Shown piece by piece: positions 32,097 through 39,553 of a DNA stretch of 64,000 nt. Position numbers and translations under genes: made by a program. The notes under the pieces are model-generated. The model saw only the letters and a program-made list of their open reading frames with translations, made no database searches and was not told where the DNA came from. The stretch is taken from the NCBI RefSeq assembly GCF_018388445.1, contig NZ_CP074405.1, positions 2,790,001-2,854,000 on the forward strand. Direction: 5' to 3'. The number at the start of each line of letters is the position of its first letter. Positions within the stretch are counted from its first letter, which is position 1. This DNA comes from Cellulomonas wangleii (lineage in GTDB: Bacteria; Actinomycetota; Actinomycetes; Actinomycetales; Cellulomonadaceae).

Positions 32097-33007
32097 CCCA
32101 GCCCTTCGGTCAGCGAGCCGAAGTCGATGTCCGCACCGATCCACAGCCCGACGAACACGAAGATGACGGCGGCCGGCACCAGGACGAGCGACGTGACCAG
32201 CGTGACGCGCGGGGCCATCCGCGCCGCGGCCTGCCGCATCCGCTGCCCGCTGTCGCGGCGCATGTCCAGCGCGATCTGCTTGAGGGACGCGGCGAGCGGC
32301 GCACCGAGCTCCTGGGACTGCAGGAGCGCCGAGACGAACTGCGCGACGGGCTCGGACGAGCTGCGTCGCCGGAAGGCGTCGAGCGCGTCGCGCACCGAGG
32401 CGCCGTTGGCGACCTGCTGGAGCGTCAGCTGGATCTCCTCGGCCAGGGGCCCGGAGAACCGGTCCGCGACGCGGGCCATCGCCTGCCGGAAGCTGACGCC
32501 GGCCATGACCGTGACCGCGAGCACGTCCAGGAAGTCCGGCAGGTCCTTGTCGATCTGCTCACGACGCAGGCGCTGGGCGCGTGCGACCTGACTGAGCGGC
32601 AGCACGAGCGGCGCGACGTACGCCAGCGGCACCCACAGCAGGTTGCCCTGGAGCACGAACAGCACCGCGATGGGCGTGACCACGAGGAGCCACCAGGCGA
32701 CGCGCTCGAGGAAGCCGTCGACGGTCAGACCGTCGGGCCGCCCGGCCTCGTCGATGCGTCGCTGCAGCGACGCGAGCCGCGCGGGACCCAGTGCGCGCCG
32801 CAGACGCGGCACCAGCCGCCGCGCGAGGCGCTGCAGCGGCGTCGTGCCCTCGGCGCGCCGCCGACGCTGGCCCTTGAGCAGCGCGAGGTCCTCGACCGCG
32901 AGCGTGTCCAGGGCGTCCGTGCGCATCGCCCGGTACCCCAGCAGGCCCAGGACCGTCGCGATCGCGGCGAGTCCCCCGCTGAGGAGCAGGACCGTGCCCG
33001 CGGTCAT
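32093..33007 (-). CDS. tadC: Tad pilus inner-membrane protein TadC
   Basis: TadC is one of two T2SF-type platform proteins that work with the TadA ATPase. The 304-residue protein has an N-terminal helix, a basic cytoplasmic segment, two helices around residues 115-155, then the T2SF domain (LPDFLDVLAVTVMAGVSFRQAM, PLAEEIQLTLQQVANG, VAQFVSALLQSQELGAPLA) and a final membrane helix (VTLVTSLVLVPAAVIFVFVG). Length and order fit the TadB-TadC pair. ATG at 33007 overlaps tadB; the stop overlaps the kinase gene. Confidence 0.93.
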   Translation of the reverse strand: MTAGTVLLLSGGLAAIATVLGLLGYRAMRTDALDTLAVEDLALLKGQRRRRAEGTTPLQRLARRLVPRLRRALGPARLASLQRRIDEAGRPDGLTVDGFLERVAWWLLVVTPIAVLFVLQGNLLWVPLAYVAPLVLPLSQVARAQRLRREQIDKDLPDFLDVLAVTVMAGVSFRQAMARVADRFSGPLAEEIQLTLQQVANGASVRDALDAFRRRSSSEPVAQFVSALLQSQELGAPLAASLKQIALDMRRDSGQRMRQAAARMAPRVTLVTSLVLVPAAVIFVFVGLWIGADIDFGSLTEGLG

Positions 33008-33927
33008 GACGGGAACCTCGTCATCCGGCGGATCACGAGTGCGCCGCCCACGAGCAGCCCTCCGCCCACGAGCAGCGCACCGCGGCCCAGCCACTCCTGC
33101 GTCATGCGCTCGACGGTGCCGGGCTGGATGACGTTGAGGAGCACGAGGATGCCGAAGCCCATGCCGACGACCGTGTAGCCGGTGGCCGTGGCCTGCGCGA
33201 GCACCGTGCGCACCTCGCGGCGCGTCTCCTTGCGCTGCTCCAGCGTGTCGGCGATGTCGCGCAGCGCGGTCACGAGGGACCCGCCGCTGCGGGCCGAGAC
33301 GAGCAGGGTCGAGCTCAGGACCGCGACCTCGCGCGAGGGCAGCCGCTCCTGGAGCTCCTCGATCGCGGTGTCCAGCGCGACGCCGAACCGCAGCCGGTCG
33401 GCCACGCGCCGCAGCTCGGGCCCGGCCGGGGCGGTCAGCTCGCCCGCGGCGACGCCGATCGCGGCCGCGATCGACAGGCCGGCGCTCGTCGCGTTCGACA
33501 GCACGCGCGCGAGCTCGGGCATCTGGGAGATGAACTGCTCGTTGCGGCGCTGGCGCGTGCGGCCCAGCCACGTGCGCAGGCCGACGACCATCGCGACGAC
33601 GCCCAGCACACCGAACGCGGGCGCGAGCGCCACCGACAGCAGCCAGGCCGTGACGGCACCCGAGGCGAGCGTCACCGCGGCGACCAGGGAGGGCGAGCGC
33701 TCCTCGCCCGCGAGGACGAGCTGGCGGCTGACCCACCGCCCGGGGCGGGTCTGGACGAACGACCGGTCCCACGCGTCGACGCGCGCGTTCCAGGACGCGG
33801 GGTTCTCGTCGACCACACCCTCGACGATCGCGCGGCGCCGGCTGTGCACGAAGGAGATGTCGGCGATGCCGACGACGAGCAGCACCGAGGCCGCCGCGAC
33901 GCCGACGAGGATGAGCAGGACCGTCAC
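33004..33927 (-). CDS. tadB: Tad pilus inner-membrane protein TadB
   Basis: TadB is the second T2SF-type platform protein of the Flp machine. The 307-residue protein begins with a helix (VTVLLILVGVAAASVLLVVG), has a cytoplasmic segment, two helices (about residues 78-118), the T2SF domain (QFISQMPELARVLSNATSAG, FGVALDTAIEELQERLPSRE, LLVSARSGGSLVTALRDIAD) and two C-terminal helices. GTG at 33927 overlaps the tadA stop by 4 bases, and its stop overlaps tadC, so tadABC are translated in sequence. Confidence 0.93.
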   Translation of the reverse strand: MTVLLILVGVAAASVLLVVGIADISFVHSRRRAIVEGVVDENPASWNARVDAWDRSFVQTRPGRWVSRQLVLAGEERSPSLVAAVTLASGAVTAWLLSVALAPAFGVLGVVAMVVGLRTWLGRTRQRRNEQFISQMPELARVLSNATSAGLSIAAAIGVAAGELTAPAGPELRRVADRLRFGVALDTAIEELQERLPSREVAVLSSTLLVSARSGGSLVTALRDIADTLEQRKETRREVRTVLAQATATGYTVVGMGFGILVLLNVIQPGTVERMTQEWLGRGALLVGGGLLVGGALVIRRMTRFPS

Positions 33928-35342
33928 GACGCGGCCACCTCGTCCTGCGCCTCGGCGGCGGCCGGCACGTCCTGCGGCTCGGCGACGGACGGCACGGCCT
34001 GCGGCGGGACCGCGGCACGGCCGATCGCCTCGCCGGCGATGCGCAGCCGGTCGAGCAGCCGCTGCGGGATGGGGTGCAGGACGAAGCGCCCCGGTGTGCC
34101 CGTCGGGCCCTGGGCCTCGGGGTCCCAGCGCATGATCGGCTGGACCTCGAAGTCCTCGCGGTGCTTCGACGCGACCCACCCGATCTCGACGACGCGCCGC
34201 GTGCCGTCCGCGCCGCGCAGCAGCTGCACGACGATGTCGATCGCGTTGTTCACCTGGTCGCGCAGCGCGTGGAACGGCACGTCGACGTCGCTCATCGACG
34301 CGAGCGTCTCGAGGCGGATCAGCGCGTCGACCGTGGAGTTGGCGTGCACGGTGGCGAGCGAGCCCTCGTGGCCGGTGTTCATCGCCTGCAGCATGTCGAG
34401 CGCCTCGCCGCCGCGGACCTCGCCGACGATGATGCGGTCGGGCCGCATGCGCAGCGCGTTGCGCACGAGGTCGCGGATCGTCACCTGGCCGTGGCCCTCG
34501 ACGTTGGCCGGTCGCGTCTCGAGCCGGACCACGTGCTCCTGCCCGAGCGAGAGCTCGGCGGCGTCCTCGATCGTGATGATGCGCTGGCGACCCTGGATGA
34601 ACGCGGACAGCGCGTTGAGGAAGGTCGTCTTCCCCGAGGAGGTACCGCCCGAGACGATGATGTTGGCGCGCGCGCGGACGCACGCGGCGAGCAGCTCGGC
34701 GCTGGCGGCGTCGAGCGTGCCGCGGCGCAGCAGCTCGTCCAGACCGTACGAGCGCGGGAAGAGACGGATCGTGACGGTCGGACCGTTGAGCGTCAGCGGC
34801 GGCAGGACGACGTGCACGCGCGCCCCGCGCGGCATGCGCTCGTCGGCGGGCAGGCGCGCGTCGACCATCGGGCTCGACTCGTCGACGCGCCGGTTGACCG
34901 TCGAGACGATGCGGTCGATGGTCTGACGCAGCTGCTCCTCGGTCGCGAAGGTGGTCGCCACGCGCTCGATCTGGCCGAACCGCTCCACGTAGATGGTGTC
35001 GTGCCCGTTGATCATGATCTCGGACACCGTCTCGTCCGCGAGCAGCGGCTCGAGGACGCCCAGGCCGATGGACTCGTCGACGACCCGCCGGATCAGGGCG
35101 TTGCGCTCCCGCGTCGTGAGGATGACGCCCTCGGTCGACACCAGGTGCGCCACGACCCGCTCGAGCCGCACGCGCCGCTGGCCGGTGTCGAGCCGGCCGA
35201 GCTCGTGCAGGTCGACCTCGTCGAGCAGCATGCGCTTGAACTGCGAGACGAGCTGCTCGTCGAGCTCGCTGCGCGCGAACGCCGACCCCGCGGCGACGGG
35301 GCTCGCGTCGGACCGGCGGTCCCAGTCGGAGAAGCCGCTCAT
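33924..35342 (-). CDS. tadA: Tad pilus assembly ATPase TadA (CpaF)
   Basis: TadA is the hexameric secretion ATPase that powers Flp pilus assembly, at the cytoplasmic face. The 472-residue protein has an N-terminal domain (VDESIGLGVLEPLLADETVSEI, ESSPMVDARLPADE) and the ATPase domain: Walker A SGGTSSGKTTFLNAL near residues 231-245, Asp box IEDAAELSLGQEH, Walker B DRIIVGEVRGGEALDML and the His box NTGHEGSLATVHANS. An Ala/Pro/Glu-rich tail of about 35 residues follows. ATG at 35342 overlaps the tadE stop. Confidence 0.96.
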   Translation of the reverse strand: MSGFSDWDRRSDASPVAAGSAFARSELDEQLVSQFKRMLLDEVDLHELGRLDTGQRRVRLERVVAHLVSTEGVILTTRERNALIRRVVDESIGLGVLEPLLADETVSEIMINGHDTIYVERFGQIERVATTFATEEQLRQTIDRIVSTVNRRVDESSPMVDARLPADERMPRGARVHVVLPPLTLNGPTVTIRLFPRSYGLDELLRRGTLDAASAELLAACVRARANIIVSGGTSSGKTTFLNALSAFIQGRQRIITIEDAAELSLGQEHVVRLETRPANVEGHGQVTIRDLVRNALRMRPDRIIVGEVRGGEALDMLQAMNTGHEGSLATVHANSTVDALIRLETLASMSDVDVPFHALRDQVNNAIDIVVQLLRGADGTRRVVEIGWVASKHREDFEVQPIMRWDPEAQGPTGTPGRFVLHPIPQRLLDRLRIAGEAIGRAAVPPQAVPSVAEPQDVPAAAEAQDEVAAS

Positions 35343-35689
35343 CGGCCGGTCCTCGGCATGGCGACCTGGCGGTCGACCTGGATCTGCGGGAACCCGGCGA
35401 CGCGGCGCACGTCGAGCGTGACCTTCACCGTGTCGGGCGCGGGGTACGTGACGCGCGCGTCGAGCGTGCCGGGCAGCGACCGCTCCACGGCCTGCTGCAC
35501 CGGACGACCGAGGCTCAGCGCGCGCGCACCGTCGCGGGCGGCCTGCGCGGCGGCGTCCGCCGCGACGACGTACCAGACGAACTGCATGATGCAGACCACC
35601 GCGAGCGCCACCGCGACCAGCCCGCCGACGACCTCGATGGTCGCCGTCCCCTCGTCCCGGCGGCGCAGGTCGCGCACGAGCCTGGTCAT
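35339..35689 (-). CDS. tadE: TadE-family minor pseudopilin
   Basis: The 116-residue protein has a basic start, the TadE signature RRRDEGTATIEVVGGLVAVAL with the conserved Glu, one hydrophobic helix to about residue 42 (VVCIMQFVWYVVAADA), the Ala-rich QAARDGARALSLG segment and a small beta-rich C-terminal domain. TadE proteins are processed minor pilins needed for Flp fibre assembly. It overlaps the CpaE-TadE fusion gene by 4 bases. The fusion's C-terminal part is a second TadE-like unit, so the locus makes two. Confidence 0.9.
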   Translation of the reverse strand: MTRLVRDLRRRDEGTATIEVVGGLVAVALAVVCIMQFVWYVVAADAAAQAARDGARALSLGRPVQQAVERSLPGTLDARVTYPAPDTVKVTLDVRRVAGFPQIQVDRQVAMPRTGR

Positions 35690-37254
35690 GGTTCCACCAC
35701 CACTTCCCGTCCGATCGTGATCCGCCACGGCGTCGACGCGAGCCCGGGTGCCAGGATCGGCACCGCCATGCTGACCTCCACCTCGCGCCCCGTGGGGTCG
35801 CGCCGCACGCGCAGGTCCGAGTGGTACCCACCCGGCACGGCGTCCTGCGTCGCCTGCCGCAGCTCGCTCGACGAGGCGTGCACCGCGGCCGCACGGGCCG
35901 CGGCCGACGCGCCGTAGCCGGTCCACAGGGCCGTCAGCCCGACGACCGCGAGCTGCACCACGACGACGCACACGACGACGACCGTCGGCAGCACGCCGAC
36001 GAGCTCGATCGAGGCCGAGCCCTCGTCGGAGGCGGCGGTACGACGGCGGCGCCCGCGCGCGGCCTGCTCCCCGGCCGCCGGCGCCGAGGCTGCGGCGCGC
36101 CCGCGGCCGACGCCCACCGCGCGTCCGAACGCGCGCACCGACTGCCACCACGAGGCGTCCTCGACGTACTCGGGCGAGCGCGAGTTGACCGAGCGCTCGA
36201 GCTTGCGTCCCCGGTCCGTCAGCGTCACGTCGAGCACCGGGCTGGGCGAGAGCCGCGCGACGGTGTCGGGCTGGATCTCGTCGGCGCGCGAGTGCCGGTT
36301 GACCAGCACCCACGTGCTCTCCGGCTTGCGGACCGACAGCTGGTCCCACCAGCCGACGTTGCGGCGCAGGGCGCGCAGGCTCACCAGGTCCGGCGTCACG
36401 ACCGCGACCGCCTCGTCGGCGATCTCGACGACCGCCGCCTGCAGCGGGGTGACCCGGGCGCCGGCGTCGATGACGACGAGGTCGTACTGCTGGCGCACCA
36501 GCCCGATGATCTGGCGGATCGCCGCCGGGGTCACCAGCGAGGCCTCGCGCACGTCCTCCGGCGGCAGCAGCAGGTGCACGCCGGACTCGTGCTCGAGGAT
36601 CGCGTCGGCGACCGTACGGAACGACAGGTCGTCGGCGACCTTGGCGACGTCCGCGACGGACACCCGGTGCCGGGCCTCGATGAGGCTCGACACGTCGCCC
36701 TTCTCCAGGTCGAGGTCGATGACCAGGACGCGGTGGTCCGGGAGCTCGCGGCGCACGTCCCACGCGAGGTGGGTCGCGACCGTGGTCGCGCCGACACCGC
36801 CCTTGGTGCCCGTGATCGCCAGCACGAGCGCCCGGTGGCCGGCGGTGCTGTCGGTCTGCTCGACCAGCAGGGACTGCAGGCGCGTCGACCAGTCGATCGC
36901 GTTCGTGATGCGCTGCTGCACCTCGGCGAACGACAGCGGGTACGTCAGCAGGCCGCGCGCCCCGGCGTCGGTGGCCTCGGCGAGCGTCTCGGGGTCGGAG
37001 TCGCCCGACACGATGAGCGTCACGCTCGCCGGGCGACGCAGGCTCAGGTCGCGGACGACCTGGTGGACCGGCTCGGGACCGAGCTGGTCGTGCAGCAGCA
37101 CGAGGTTGGGGTCGCGCTCCACGACGACGCGAGCCAGCTCGGCGGTCGACTCGACCACGGCGAGCACCTCGACGTCCGCCACCTCCGCGAGCTGCGAGCG
37201 GAGGTCGTACGCGAGCGTCTGGTCCGCGCACCCGATGACGACTGTCCCGGCCAT
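35686..37254 (-). CDS. CpaE-type ATPase fused to a TadE-like pseudopilin
   Basis: The 522-residue frame contains two proteins normally separate. Residues 1-120 look like a degenerate receiver domain (VVIGCADQTLAYDLRSQLAE, NLVLLHDQLG). Residues about 140-370 are a ParA/MinD-type ATPase with deviant Walker A ITGTKGGVGATTVATHLAWD, VLVIDLDLEKGDVSSL and YDLVVIDAGARV. This is CpaE/TadZ, which positions the pilus machine at the cytoplasmic face. After an Ala/Arg-rich linker, residues 410-522 (36027-35689) show DEGSASIELVGVLPTVVVVC, a membrane helix and a TadE-like tail. No stop lies between the parts. ATG at 37254 overlaps cpaB. Confidence 0.88.
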   Translation of the reverse strand: MAGTVVIGCADQTLAYDLRSQLAEVADVEVLAVVESTAELARVVVERDPNLVLLHDQLGPEPVHQVVRDLSLRRPASVTLIVSGDSDPETLAEATDAGARGLLTYPLSFAEVQQRITNAIDWSTRLQSLLVEQTDSTAGHRALVLAITGTKGGVGATTVATHLAWDVRRELPDHRVLVIDLDLEKGDVSSLIEARHRVSVADVAKVADDLSFRTVADAILEHESGVHLLLPPEDVREASLVTPAAIRQIIGLVRQQYDLVVIDAGARVTPLQAAVVEIADEAVAVVTPDLVSLRALRRNVGWWDQLSVRKPESTWVLVNRHSRADEIQPDTVARLSPSPVLDVTLTDRGRKLERSVNSRSPEYVEDASWWQSVRAFGRAVGVGRGRAAASAPAAGEQAARGRRRRTAASDEGSASIELVGVLPTVVVVCVVVVQLAVVGLTALWTGYGASAAARAAAVHASSSELRQATQDAVPGGYHSDLRVRRDPTGREVEVSMAVPILAPGLASTPWRITIGREVVVEP

Positions 37255-37982
37255 CAGCCCTGGCTCCCCTCGGGCACCGCGACGCCACCGAGGTCCTCGG
37301 CGTCGAACTCACCCTGCTCACCGGTGCGGTCCTCGCCCGTGCCGGTCGGCAGACCGACGAGGCGCACCTCCTGGGCGAACGCGGCGGCGTACGTCACCGC
37401 GAGCGCGTCGTTCGGCTCGAGCGCCAGCGTCACCGGGACGACCGCGGCCTCACCGGTCGGGCTGTCCTCGTCGAGGCGCACCTGGCTGCCGCGCACGGAG
37501 ACCACGCGCACGTTCTGCACGAGCACGCGCACCTGCTTGGGCAGGCCGGGCACGTCGGCGAACACCGCGTAGATGTCGACGTAGTCGCCGGGCCGCACGC
37601 GGTCGGCGATGCCGGTGATCTGGTTCACCTGGATCGCGATCTCGCGCTCGGTGGCCGACAGCTCGGACGGCGGCACCAGCATGTCCTCCGACAGCAGCGT
37701 GCCCTGCGCGATGTTGAACCCGATGCGGCGGCCCACGAGGTCCTCGGCGTCGAGGCGGGCCGACTCGGACAGCCACCGCGCCGGCACCTCGTCGGCGACG
37801 ATCGACGACTCCTCGATCGTGGCGAAGGCCGGCATGTCGTCGGCCGTCCGGTACACGGTCACCACCGACCCGACCTGGCTGGCGACGTTGTTGACGTAGG
37901 AGGCGACGACGAAGAACACGACGACGGCGAGGACGACGGCGAGCAGGACGAACAGCACGCCACGGCGCTGGCGGGGGTTCAC
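37254..37982 (-). CDS. cpaB: Flp pilus assembly protein CpaB (RcpC), SAF domain
   Basis: The 242-residue protein has an N-terminal membrane helix (RRGVLFVLLAVVLAVVVFFV, about residues 6-27) and an extracytoplasmic SAF domain (MPAFATIEESSIVADEVPAR, LVGRRIGFNIAQGTLLSEDML, VNQITGIADRVRPGDYVDIY). The rest is the RcpC/CpaB C-terminal region, ending in an acidic tail. In Flp systems CpaB lies outside the inner membrane, near the fibre exit; in a monoderm its role may be wall passage. GTG at 37982 overlaps the upstream gene by 4 bases, and its stop overlaps the CpaE-TadE start. Confidence 0.92.
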   Translation of the reverse strand: MNPRQRRGVLFVLLAVVLAVVVFFVVASYVNNVASQVGSVVTVYRTADDMPAFATIEESSIVADEVPARWLSESARLDAEDLVGRRIGFNIAQGTLLSEDMLVPPSELSATEREIAIQVNQITGIADRVRPGDYVDIYAVFADVPGLPKQVRVLVQNVRVVSVRGSQVRLDEDSPTGEAAVVPVTLALEPNDALAVTYAAAFAQEVRLVGLPTGTGEDRTGEQGEFDAEDLGGVAVPEGSQG

Positions 37983-38788
37983 GCGGGGACTCCTCGGGGG
38001 TCGGCGGCAGAGGGCCGCACGTGGCAGAACGGGCAGGTGTCGGAGAAGACGAGGGCCTCGCACACGTCGCAGCGGCCTCTGGTCGCCGGCAGCTCCAGGC
38101 GCCGGTCGGCGGGCAGGGCGACCAGCTCGACGGCCCCGTCGGACCCGGTGCGTCCGGCGGTGTCGAGCGCGAGCGCGGGGACGTCGGCCGTGCCGGTGGC
38201 GCCGGACGTCGTGAGCGCGTCCTGCAGACCGGCCGCGGGCACCCGTCCCAGGCCGGCGCCGTACAGCTCGCCGCGGGCCAGCACGGGCTCGGCAGGTTCC
38301 GCGCGGCCCACCGCGCGGGCCGCCGGCGCGGGGCCGGAGAACGTCACGACGAAGCCGTCGCCCCCGGGCAGCCACGAGCGCAGGTGCTGGCCGACCGCCA
38401 CGGGCGGGTGCTCCAGCCTCGCGACGCTCGGCGTCCAGGCGCCGCTCCACGTCTGCTCGAGGAGCTGGTCGGCCACGACGCAGGCGATGCCGGCGTCCAC
38501 GCCCGCCGCCGCGACCTGCCCGGCGACCAGGACGAGCGCGGCCGGACCGTGGTGCGCGACGCGCCACGCGACGGGCATCCCGGCGTCGGACAGCACCGCG
38601 GCGTGCCGCCGGACGAGTGCCTCGTGTCGCTTTTCACCCAGAATGAGGACGTGGCCGTCGCCCGGACGGAGTCGTTCCCGGAGTGCCGGGAGGTCGTGCG
38701 GGTCGACCAGCAGGAGGCCGTCGTTCTCGACCAGCTCCCGTGCGTCCGGCACGAGCGGCACGAGCGCCGACACGACGATGCGCTGCAT
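37979..38788 (-). CDS. first gene of the tad operon: zinc-ribbon protein of unknown function
   Basis: The 269-residue soluble protein starts MQRIVVSALVPLVPDARELV. It reads like a nucleotide-type alpha/beta domain over residues 1-130 (LLLVDPHDLPALRERLRPGD, HVLILGEKRHEALVRRHAAV, ACVVADQLLEQTW), then a variable Gly/Ala-rich part. It ends with a four-cysteine zinc ribbon, RCDVCEALVFSDTCPFCHVRP (CxxC-x9-CxxC). The stop overlaps cpaB by 4 bases, so it is the leading gene of the pilus operon. I do not recognise a family. A cytosolic partner of the pilus ATPases or a regulator of the operon would fit. Confidence 0.75.
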   Translation of the reverse strand: MQRIVVSALVPLVPDARELVENDGLLLVDPHDLPALRERLRPGDGHVLILGEKRHEALVRRHAAVLSDAGMPVAWRVAHHGPAALVLVAGQVAAAGVDAGIACVVADQLLEQTWSGAWTPSVARLEHPPVAVGQHLRSWLPGGDGFVVTFSGPAPAARAVGRAEPAEPVLARGELYGAGLGRVPAAGLQDALTTSGATGTADVPALALDTAGRTGSDGAVELVALPADRRLELPATRGRCDVCEALVFSDTCPFCHVRPSAADPRGVPA

Positions 38789-38945
38789 GGATACCGTGAT
38801 CTCCTCGGGGCCGTGGCCTGCGTTGACGCTGTGACTGGCTGCGGTGCCGACACCTGGGAAAGGTGCATCAGGAATGCATCGGACACGTCGTAGGACATAT
38901 GGCCCGGTGATGACCCGCCCGACGGATGATAGTGGGGAAAAAGCA
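38789..38945. promoter_or_regulatory. divergent promoter region of the tad operon and the DUF192 gene
   Basis: The 157 bases are clearly less GC-rich than the surroundings (AATGCATC, ACATATGGC, GATGATAGTGGGGAAAAAG). They separate the first tad gene from the rightward DUF192 gene and so must carry both promoters. GATGATAGT near 38925-38933 may include a -10 box for the DUF192 gene. No clear palindrome was seen. Confidence 0.5.
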
Positions 38946-39314
38946 ATGGCCAATTCCAGCGCTCGGCTGTTCGTGGACGGCCGCGAGGTGGCCGACGTGG
39001 TGATCGCGGACACGTGGGCGCGGCGCGCCCGCGGCATGCTCGGACGCCGTCCCCTGCCCGCCTCGATGTGGTTCGTGGGCGAGGCGGGCGTGCACGGGAT
39101 GGGCATGACGCAGCCGCTCGACGTGGCCCTGCTCGACGACGCCGGACGCGTCGTCGCGACCACCGTGCTGCGCCCGTTCGGCATGACGCGGCCGCGGCGC
39201 GGCGTCGTCGACGTCCTCGAGGCACCCCGGGGCAGCTTCGCCGCGTGGGGTCTCGTCGTCGGCAGCACGCTCGCACGGCACGCCGACGACGCGGCGGCGA
39301 CCGGCACGGGCTGA
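38946..39314 (+). CDS. DUF192 family protein
   Basis: The 122-residue protein matches the small all-beta DUF192 family: RLFVDGREVADVVIADTWARRARGMLGR (the family's 'T..ER.RGLMFR'-like start), MWFVGEAGVHGMGMTQPLDVALLDDAG (usual F...h.fwM.nt..pLDi.F) and EAPRGSFAAWGLVVGS near the end. There is no signal peptide, while many DUF192 proteins have one. The function is unknown. It is divergent from the tad operon, and DUF192 genes recur next to tad loci, which suggests a shared role. ATG at 38946 has GGGGA seven bases upstream. The 239 bases downstream hold only GC-rich sequence. Confidence 0.85.
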   Translation: MANSSARLFVDGREVADVVIADTWARRARGMLGRRPLPASMWFVGEAGVHGMGMTQPLDVALLDDAGRVVATTVLRPFGMTRPRRGVVDVLEAPRGSFAAWGLVVGSTLARHADDAAATGTG

Positions 39315-39553
39315 GGCATGCCCACATGCTCGGTGCCCACGGCCCTCCGGACGCAGGGCCCGTGGGCCGGTTCGACCCCGCCCGGCCTGGGCCCGCCGTG
39401 GGCCCGTCGACCCACGCGTGACCTGCGCGCCGGCGCGCTCGCGCGGGTCGCCGGGACCGACGGCGCGGGCGGCGGGCGGGACCGGCGGACGGGGACCGGC
39501 GGACGCGACGGGAACGACCGTCGCGGGCTGCACAAAACGCTTCTGGCCTGTCG

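Noticed and set aside
21439..38788. Prepilin peptidase (TadV/CpaA) or secretin-like gene in the tad region
   Set aside because: I looked for a multi-helix aspartic peptidase and for a secretin; every gene in the region has another explanation.
21439..38788. Horizontal island with integrase or insertion sequence
   Set aside because: No transposase, integrase, tRNA edge or flanking direct repeat was found. Only the large protein A gene shows mildly lower GC.
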